In this document: in pieces, positions 21,894-27,007 of the stretch
Position numbering within the stretch: position 1 is the stretch's first letter
Layout of the letters: every line of letters starts with the position of its first letter
Made by a program: the position numbers and the translations under genes
The notes under the pieces: generated by a model
Told to the model about the DNA's origin: nothing
The model's database searches: none
Seen by the model: the letters and a program-made list of their open reading frames with translations, nothing else
Source: JBHENN01 sp046262015
GTDB lineage: Bacteria; Actinomycetota; CADDZG01; WHSQ01
DNA length: 27,007 bases
NCBI GenBank assembly: GCA_046262015.1
Contig: JBHENN010000024.1
Coordinates: 1 to 27,007, forward strand
Direction of reading: 5' to 3'

Positions 21894-22579
21894 GGGCCGA
21901 TCTCCTTCGAGATCGACCGCAGGCTCCCGGTGAGCATGTAGCGCAACCGCTCGCCGATCATCACCGAGTGATCGGCGATGCGCTCGAGGGCGCGGCCCGC
22001 CGACAGCGTCTGAACCGCCAGGGGGACGGCGTCCGGACCGTCCAGGGCCAGCACCTCGGCCATGAGAAGCGAGTAATGCGCGTCGAGAGCATCGTCGCGT
22101 TCCTCCAGCGTCGTGGCGAGCCGGAGGTCCTGTGACACCCACGCGGTGAGGGCGGACGTGAACAGTGCCCGCGCCTCGTCGGCCATCGCCTCGAGGATGT
22201 CGAACGTCTGCGGGTGCGACGCAAGGAGCGGTTGATCCCCCACCAGCTTGACGATCCGCAGGCATAGGTCCCCGGTGCGTTCGAGGTCGCCGAGGATCCG
22301 CAGCACCGAGACGACGAGTCGCAGATCGGATGCGACCGGACTCTGCCGGCAGAGGAGGTCATAGCAGCGTTCGGTCAACGACACGAACATGTCGTCGATC
22401 AGGTCGTCACCGGCCCGCACTTCCTCCGCAAGCCGTCGATCGCCCGTCAGCAGCACGGTCGCCGACCGCTGCAGGGCGTCGTCGACCTTGAGGGCCATCA
22501 TCTCGACTTGAAGACGGAGTTGCTCGAGCTCCTGCCCGAAGGACGCGCGCAAGGGCTGCGGTGAAGAAGGGTTACCCAA
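21890..22579 (-). CDS. phoU: PhoU phosphate-signalling protein (proximal copy)
   Basis: A 229-residue PhoU with paired three-helix bundles: VASDLRLVVSVLRILGDLER with TGDLCLRIVKLV in the first and RALERIADHSVMIGERLRYM in the second, where Ala replaces the usual Gly before Asp. The start is a TTG at 22579 that overlaps the pstB stop by 8 nt; no ATG or GTG precedes the conserved first helix, so a rare start seems real. Its stop overlaps the kinase start (GTGA). Tight coupling to pstB on one side and the kinase on the other suggests it is the dedicated link between transporter and kinase. Confidence 0.93.
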   Translation of the reverse strand: MGNPSSPQPLRASFGQELEQLRLQVEMMALKVDDALQRSATVLLTGDRRLAEEVRAGDDLIDDMFVSLTERCYDLLCRQSPVASDLRLVVSVLRILGDLERTGDLCLRIVKLVGDQPLLASHPQTFDILEAMADEARALFTSALTAWVSQDLRLATTLEERDDALDAHYSLLMAEVLALDGPDAVPLAVQTLSAGRALERIADHSVMIGERLRYMLTGSLRSISKEIGP

Positions 22580-23450
22580 AGCGTCCGGTGACGTAGTTCT
22601 CCGTCCTCTCGTCTACGGGGTTGGTGAAGATGCGTTCGGTCTTGTCGTACTCGATGAGGATGCCCGTGCGCCGGTCTTGCTCTTCGTGGACCTCGGCGGT
22701 GAAGAACGCGGTCATGTCACTCACCCGCGCCGCCTGCTGCATGTTGTGCGTCACGATGATGATCGTGTAGTCCTCCTGGAGTGTGTTCATCAGGTCTTCG
22801 ATGCGACCGGTCGCGATGGGATCGAGCGCCGAGCAAGGCTCGTCCATCAGGAGGACGTCCGGCTCGACCGCGACGCAGCGAGCGATGCAGAGCCGCTGCT
22901 GCTGTCCGCCGGAGAGCGACCAGGCCGATTCCTTCAGTCGGTCCTTGACCTCGTCCCACAACGCGGCCTTGACCAACGACTGCTCGACCAGCTCGTCCAT
23001 GTCGCCCTTGAAGCCTGCGATCTTAGGCCCGAACGCAACGTTGTCGTAGATCGACTTCGGGAACGGGTTCGGCTTCTGGAAGACCATGCCGACGCGCCGG
23101 CGGACCTCCACCGCATCCACCTTGGGGTCGTAGAGGTCGACGCCGTGGTACAGGACGCGCCCCTGGACGCGCGCGCTCTCGATCAGGTCGTTCATCCGGT
23201 TGAAGCAGCGCAGCACCGTGGTCTTGCCGCAACCGGAAGGGCCGATCAAGGCGGTGATCTGGTTACGCGGGATCGTCAGCGAGATGTCCCGCACGGCCGT
23301 GAACCCCCCATAGGAGACCGAGAGGTCGGCGGTCTCGAAGACGGGCTTCTCGAAGCCGGCCTTGCGCGTCGCGCTTCGGTGGGCCGTTGCCAGATGGACC
23401 TCCCTGGATGGACCCTTGCTTTCTACCCGTTCCACCGTCCTCACGTCCAT
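22572..23450 (-). CDS. pstB: Phosphate ABC transporter ATP-binding protein PstB
   Basis: A 292-residue ATPase. Walker A is GPSGCGKT (residues 70-77), followed by the PstB-typical VLRCFNRMNDLI; the signature is LSGGQQQRLCIARC, Walker B VLLMDEPCSALDP, and the switch His is in IIIVTHNMQQAARVSD. It drives high-affinity phosphate import through PstC and PstA. The first 35 residues before the ABC core are an extension compared with the usual 250-260-residue PstB and lack any known motif. It begins 4 nt after the pstA stop. Confidence 0.97.
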   Translation of the reverse strand: MDVRTVERVESKGPSREVHLATAHRSATRKAGFEKPVFETADLSVSYGGFTAVRDISLTIPRNQITALIGPSGCGKTTVLRCFNRMNDLIESARVQGRVLYHGVDLYDPKVDAVEVRRRVGMVFQKPNPFPKSIYDNVAFGPKIAGFKGDMDELVEQSLVKAALWDEVKDRLKESAWSLSGGQQQRLCIARCVAVEPDVLLMDEPCSALDPIATGRIEDLMNTLQEDYTIIIVTHNMQQAARVSDMTAFFTAEVHEEQDRRTGILIEYDKTERIFTNPVDERTENYVTGRFG

Positions 23451-23454
23451 CGAC

Positions 23455-24387
23455 TCACCACTTTCGCTCGTATCGGTTCCTCAGGAAGATCGCCAGGGCG
23501 TTCGCCGTAAGTATCACGACCAGGAGCACGACGATCGCCGCCGCCGTGTTCGCACGGAAGCCCTCGCTGGGCTGGCGCGCCCACCCGTAGATGATCATGG
23601 GCAAGGCCGTGAACTTGCCGTGCAGCATCTCGTTGAGCGTTTGTCCCCCGCCGGCGAGGAACCCGGTGACCGCTCCGACCATTATCAAAGGCGCCGTCTC
23701 ACCAAGCGCGCGCGATATCGACAGGACGGTCCCGGTGAGGATCCCGGGCGCTGCCGACGGAAGCACGTGGCTCCGGATGACCTCCCAGCGCGTGGCTCCC
23801 ACCCCATAGCCGGCCTCGCGGATGCTCGAGGGCACCGCCCGGAGCGCCTCGGCCGACGTGATGATCACGATCGGCAGGACCAGGATCGCCAGGGTCGCCC
23901 CACCGGCTATGACGCTGCGACCCCCAGTGACGCCCGCGAGGAGCTTGACGAAGATCGCAAGACCCAACAAGCCGTAGACGATCGAGGGGACCCCGGCGAG
24001 GTTTCGGATGTTGACGTTGATCAAACGCGTCAACTTGGTGTCGGGAGCGTACTCCTCGAGGTAGACGGCTGCGCCGATCCCCAGAGGGAAGGCGATGACC
24101 ACGACGAAGGCCATCAGCAAGAGAGAACCGATGATCCCCTGGGCCACCCCCGCGAACTCCGGGAGCGACGAGAGGTTTCCCTTCAGGAAACCGACACCCC
24201 GTTCGGAGAAGACCTCCCATCCGCCGCGGACGACATCCGCCAGCAGCGTGACCAGAACGGCGAGCGACACGAGGATGCAGAAGAGAAGAGCCCCTTCGAA
24301 GAGCAGGCTGCGCACGTCCGTCTTGCGGCCGCGCAGACCTTGGAGGACGACATCAGTGGTCGTGAGCCGCTGCGCCGGATCGGCCAT
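23455..24387 (-). CDS. pstA: Phosphate ABC transporter permease PstA
   Basis: A 310-residue permease with six membrane helices. The BPD-type coupling loop EALRAVPSSIREAGYGVGAT, which touches PstB, is clear, as are VYLEEYAPDTKLTRLINVNI and NLAGVPSIVYGLLGLAIFV. The ATG shares a base with the pstC stop (TGATG), giving coupled translation. Confidence 0.97.
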   Translation of the reverse strand: MADPAQRLTTTDVVLQGLRGRKTDVRSLLFEGALLFCILVSLAVLVTLLADVVRGGWEVFSERGVGFLKGNLSSLPEFAGVAQGIIGSLLLMAFVVVIAFPLGIGAAVYLEEYAPDTKLTRLINVNIRNLAGVPSIVYGLLGLAIFVKLLAGVTGGRSVIAGGATLAILVLPIVIITSAEALRAVPSSIREAGYGVGATRWEVIRSHVLPSAAPGILTGTVLSISRALGETAPLIMVGAVTGFLAGGGQTLNEMLHGKFTALPMIIYGWARQPSEGFRANTAAAIVVLLVVILTANALAIFLRNRYERKW

Positions 24388-25418
24388 CAGTACTTCTGCC
24401 TCACCCTGCGGACGAAGCGTTGGCTCACGAGGTTCAGCACCAGCGTCATCAGGAAGAGGAGCAAGCCGACGAAGAACAAGCTCTCGAACGTGCCGTCGGT
24501 CCCCTTGACCTGATCGCTGCCCGTCGCCAGCGCCGTCATCGCCGCGGTCATCGTTTGACCGGGCTTGGTGGGGTCGAGCGAGAACAGGGAGCCGCCGGTC
24601 GCGCCCGAGGCGATCGCCACGATCATCGTCTCGCCGATCGCGCGCGATGCACCGATGATCAACGCCGCGACGATGCCGGAGATCGCTGCGGGGAACACGA
24701 TCCTCGTGGTTACGGTCCGCTTGCGCGCGCCCAACCCGTAGGACGCCTCACGCACGGCCGTCGGCACGGCCCGCATCGCGTCCTCGGCGACCGAGGCGAT
24801 GAGCGGCGTTACGAGGATGCCGACCGCGATCCCGGAGGCGGCCATGTTGAACGAGGTCGACTCCGGCCACAGGCGGTTCACGATGGTGGGGCTGATCCAG
24901 GTCAACGCGAAGTAACCCAGGACTACGCTGGGGATGCCGGCGAGGATCTCCAGGATCGGCTTTACGAGCCGTCTCACCTTCGGTCGGGCGTACTCCGACA
25001 GGTACATCGCGGCGCCGAGACCGAGCGGGACAGCTACCAGCATCCCGATGCCGGTCACGAGGAGCGTCCCCGCCACGATGGTCTTGATGTCGAATAGCCC
25101 GCGGCGCGGGAACCATCCCGTGGTCCACAGACTGGTCAGGTCGACGCGTGTGAGGAACGTGAGGGCTTCGCCCAACACCGACAGGACGATGAGGATGCTG
25201 ATAAGGATCGACAGCGCCGCGCACGTCAGGAACGCGGCACGGATGAAGCGCTCCTTCTGACGCCGCTTGCTGCTTCCCCCGAGGTCTTCGAGAGATACGG
25301 CCGCGGGGCCGGCGCCTCCCGACGATGGCGTCATGCTCGAGCGATCCCCATCCCTTCTGCGCTCACGCGCTCCGGACGAAGGGACGACCCGTGGGCCGCC
25401 CCCGTCCCCGTTCGGCAC
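24387..25418 (-). CDS. pstC: Phosphate ABC transporter permease PstC
   Basis: A 343-residue permease with six membrane helices; first helix AAFLTCAALSILISILIVLS. Family motifs: AMYLSEYARPKVRRLVKPIL, LAGIPSVVLGYFAL, coupling loop DAMRAVPTAVREASYGLGAR, and GASRAIGETMIVAIASGATG. The N-terminal 55 residues are charged and low-complexity. Start is uncertain: GTG at 25418 lies 9 nt after the pstS stop, while ATG at 25334 would remove 28 low-complexity residues. Neither has a strong Shine-Dalgarno. Confidence 0.95.
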   Translation of the reverse strand: MPNGDGGGPRVVPSSGARERRRDGDRSSMTPSSGGAGPAAVSLEDLGGSSKRRQKERFIRAAFLTCAALSILISILIVLSVLGEALTFLTRVDLTSLWTTGWFPRRGLFDIKTIVAGTLLVTGIGMLVAVPLGLGAAMYLSEYARPKVRRLVKPILEILAGIPSVVLGYFALTWISPTIVNRLWPESTSFNMAASGIAVGILVTPLIASVAEDAMRAVPTAVREASYGLGARKRTVTTRIVFPAAISGIVAALIIGASRAIGETMIVAIASGATGGSLFSLDPTKPGQTMTAAMTALATGSDQVKGTDGTFESLFFVGLLLFLMTLVLNLVSQRFVRRVRQKY

Positions 25419-25427
25419 ACTATCTAT

Positions 25428-26480
25428 CTACGCTCCCCGGGTGCCGGTCTCCAGGTCCTCCCACACTTGCCGGCTCGCCGCGACGTCGTCCTCTGCCAGA
25501 TCGACGTAGCCGACCTCCGCCACGGAGGCCAGGCCTTCGTCAGACATGTAGTAGTCGACGAACGCCTCGACGGCCGAGTTCTCACCCAAGCTGTCGGTGT
25601 TGACATAGATGTAGAGATCGCGCGCGATCGGGTAGGCGCCGCCGGAGATGGTCTCCGGGGTCGGCTCGATGCACTCGCCGTTCTCGTCCTCGATCGCCAG
25701 CGCCTTGACCGCGCCCGCGTTCTGTTGGACGAACGCGTACCCGACCCAGCCGAGCGACATGGGGCTGCCGCTGATCCCCTCGATGATCACGTTGTCGTTG
25801 CCCGATGCCTGGTAATCCGGGCGGATCACCGGGTCGTCCTCCGAGATCTTGCGTTCCTCGTAGGCGATGTCCTCCATGACGATCTCGCTGAAGGAGTCGA
25901 AGGTCCCGGATTCCTCCCCCGGGGCGGTGACGTCCAGCGGCACGTCGGGGTACGGGGCGTGCGTCGCGCCGACCTCCTGCGCGAGCTCGTCGGCGTCGGA
26001 CCAGCTCGTGAACCCCTCGGACTCCGGCCCGAGCAGAGCGTAGAGGTCGTGGAACCCGAGGCAGTCGATGGCTCCGTTCTCGGGGGATGTGATCACCGAC
26101 AAGCCGTCGATCGCTACCTTGAGCTCGACGAACTCGACCCCGTTCTTCTCGCAGTTAGGGACTTCTTCCTCGGCGTCGATCGGCCGGGAGGCATCCGAGA
26201 TATCGGTCTCGCCGTTGCAGAACAGCTCGAACCCGTCGCTCGTGCCGGGTCCGTCGACCGATATCTCCACCTCGGGATGCTCGGCAGCGAACTTCTCGGC
26301 GTTACGCGTGGTGATGGGCTCCACCGTCGACGAACCCGACACGGTGATCGAACCGGTCAGCTCGGCTTCGCCCGTGCCTGTTCCGCCGTCGCCGCCGTTA
26401 CCGCCACACGCGACCGCTACGAGCGCCACGGCGAGACCAGCCGCGGCGAGCCTCAAAGACCTGCTAAGAGCCATGGTCAT
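25428..26480 (-). CDS. pstS: Phosphate-binding lipoprotein PstS
   Basis: A 350-residue extracellular phosphate-binding lipoprotein. The signal peptide ends in lipobox AVAC with Cys25, followed by a Gly-rich linker. Ligand-binding motifs: ITVSGSSTVEPITTRNAEKF (phosphate loop), DGPGTSDGFELFCNGETD, ISDASRPI, and SGTFDSFSEIVM near the hinge. It delivers phosphate to PstCA. The start at 26480 has AGGAG 9 nt upstream. First gene of the nine-gene operon, with a Pho box 97 nt upstream. Confidence 0.97.
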   Translation of the reverse strand: MTMALSRSLRLAAAGLAVALVAVACGGNGGDGGTGTGEAELTGSITVSGSSTVEPITTRNAEKFAAEHPEVEISVDGPGTSDGFELFCNGETDISDASRPIDAEEEVPNCEKNGVEFVELKVAIDGLSVITSPENGAIDCLGFHDLYALLGPESEGFTSWSDADELAQEVGATHAPYPDVPLDVTAPGEESGTFDSFSEIVMEDIAYEERKISEDDPVIRPDYQASGNDNVIIEGISGSPMSLGWVGYAFVQQNAGAVKALAIEDENGECIEPTPETISGGAYPIARDLYIYVNTDSLGENSAVEAFVDYYMSDEGLASVAEVGYVDLAEDDVAASRQVWEDLETGTRGA

Positions 26481-26503
26481 ACGGGCTTGCTCCTCCTCTG
26501 CCG

Positions 26504-26519
26504 GGCGCCGGACGGCGCC
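26504..26519. repeat. Hairpin in the pstS leader
   Basis: GGCGCC-GGAC-GGCGCC, a 6-bp stem with 4-nt loop, 24 bp upstream of the pstS ATG and next to the Shine-Dalgarno. It may affect pstS translation; it has no T tract. Confidence 0.4.
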
Positions 26520-26543
26520 GCCGGATAACCGCCTGTCGTCTGC

Positions 26544-26598
26544 AAGCTAGCAACGCGAGGTGGCCGCGAGGGGACCTATTCATGAACAACAGATGAAC
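26544..26598 (-). promoter_or_regulatory. Pho box and putative pst operon promoter
   Basis: On the minus strand GTTCATCTGTT (26598-26588) is followed directly by GTTCATGAATA (26587-26577). The GTTCAT units repeat at 11 nt, the defining feature of actinobacterial Pho boxes bound by PhoP/RegX3-type regulators (GTTCACC-like units). A possible -10 TAGCTT lies at 26549-26544; the Pho box would then sit about 40-60 nt upstream of the transcription start, with no good -35, as expected for an activated promoter. Confidence 0.75.
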
Positions 26599-26778
26599 TT
26601 GCGGCCCCCCGGAGAACGCGTTACCCGGGGCGCGAGGACAAGGCGGAGCGACTACTGCGACGCCTCGGGGAGGGGGACGCGGCGGCGGCCGTGTGCACGC
26701 AGGGAGGAGTCATGCCCGACCTCATCACCTGCCTCGGCGTGAACCGAGACCTACCCGTGCGCCCGGCGCGCCAACCGG
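26599..26778. other. Intergenic region between the peptidase gene and the Pho box
   Basis: No gene supported. It holds a hairpin CCCCGG/CCGGGG (26607-26612 with 26625-26630) whose loop contains the palindrome AACGCGTT (26615-26622). No T tract follows, so a terminator for the peptidase gene is not proven. A plus-strand ATG near 26712 follows GGGAGGAG, but its frame shows no recognisable protein. Confidence 0.4.
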
Positions 26779-27007
26779 TTAGCGGAGGTTGTCGAGAACG
26801 AAGGTCGTGTACCACGCCGAGATGAAGGTGTTCTCGGTCCCCTGCTCGAGGTTCTCCCGGCTCCCCGCGACCGTCTCCATCAGTTCCACGGTGTCCCACG
26901 GCTGGTGATAGCCGGGATAGTCGGATGCCGTGCGCATACCGGCCCACCGCATCGTGAAGTAGCCCTTCTCGGCGAAGTTCCTCTCGTCCGAGTTACGGAT
27001 ATTGGGA
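26779..27007 (-). CDS. M28-type metallopeptidase, C-terminal part only
   Basis: The 75 visible residues end a minus-strand protein whose start lies beyond the window. RNSDERNFAEKGYFTMRWAG and SDYPGYHQPWDTVELMET match the C-terminal part of M28 zinc peptidases, where Asp/Glu before the F-x-x-x-G loop and the His in YPGYHQPWDT bind the metal or substrate. The tail ENTFISAWYTTFVLDNLR closes the last helix. Probably a secreted aminopeptidase, but the signal peptide and the main zinc ligands are not in view. Confidence 0.75.
   Translation of the reverse strand, partial: PNIRNSDERNFAEKGYFTMRWAGMRTASDYPGYHQPWDTVELMETVAGSRENLEQGTENTFISAWYTTFVLDNLR

Noticed and set aside
20511..21941. A 476-residue plus-strand frame
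   Set aside because: Antisense shadow of the response regulator and kinase genes, whose motifs are all in place; high GC makes such long false frames common.
26712..26778. Small plus-strand gene with a GGGAGGAG ribosome site
   Set aside because: The spacing to ATG is only 2 nt, the frame runs antisense into the peptidase gene, and the peptide has no recognisable feature.

Overview
The window reads as a piece of a high-GC, uncultured, probably deep-branching Actinomycetota chromosome. The evidence is an Rv2578c-type radical SAM protein under an actinobacterial SOS box, a RegX3/SenX3-like phosphate two-component system with an 11-nt-repeat Pho box, a lone LPxTG sorting signal, many GTG starts with 4-bp GTGA overlaps, and many -10-like hexamers 5-8 nt before start codons (leaderless mRNAs). 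A SigH (Spo0H)-type sigma factor, as found in Firmicutes and basal Actinomycetota, fits a basal lineage. No IS element, integrase, rRNA or CRISPR array was seen.

Layout. 1-3486 (minus): a membrane protein, an unknown protein and an EamA exporter in a tight run, then a promoter with a LexA-type palindrome driving a radical SAM gene and a cut-off enolase-superfamily gene. 3599-5067 (plus): a 38-aa LPxTG mini-protein, a strong terminator, and a membrane-anchored unknown coupled to lemA. 5064-8321: secreted proteins (a PQQ-type sugar dehydrogenase lipoprotein, an LVIVD-repeat protein, a secreted unknown). 8308-13019: a helical unknown, the C-terminal wreck of a LuxR-type ATPase regulator, a CBU_0592-like membrane protein, a flavoprotein monooxygenase with its LuxR/TPR regulator, and a twice-frameshifted remnant of a secreted protein.

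13115-16227 is the most unusual part. Two non-identical selenocysteine tRNA genes lie in the same orientation about 3 kb apart and share a 54-bp perfect repeat. Between them sit two divergent toxin-antitoxin modules (VapBC and Phd-VapC) whose facing promoters carry the same CATC-N3-GATG operator, and a GAF-EAL cyclic-di-GMP phosphodiesterase. The tRNA copies differ by a compensated T-stem pair and a rebuilt variable arm, so both look functional. The arrangement looks like a small cargo block enclosed by a duplicated selC gene.

16438-19114 (plus): sigH, then a PAC2-family gene and a LOG-family gene 3 nt apart. 26480-19104 (minus): one long phosphate operon, pstS-pstC-pstA-pstB-phoU-histidine kinase-response regulator-phoU-small unknown, headed by a Pho box. 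The kinase has no membrane segments, so phosphate state must reach it through PstSCAB and one of two PhoU proteins. The window ends in the C-terminus of an M28-type peptidase gene.
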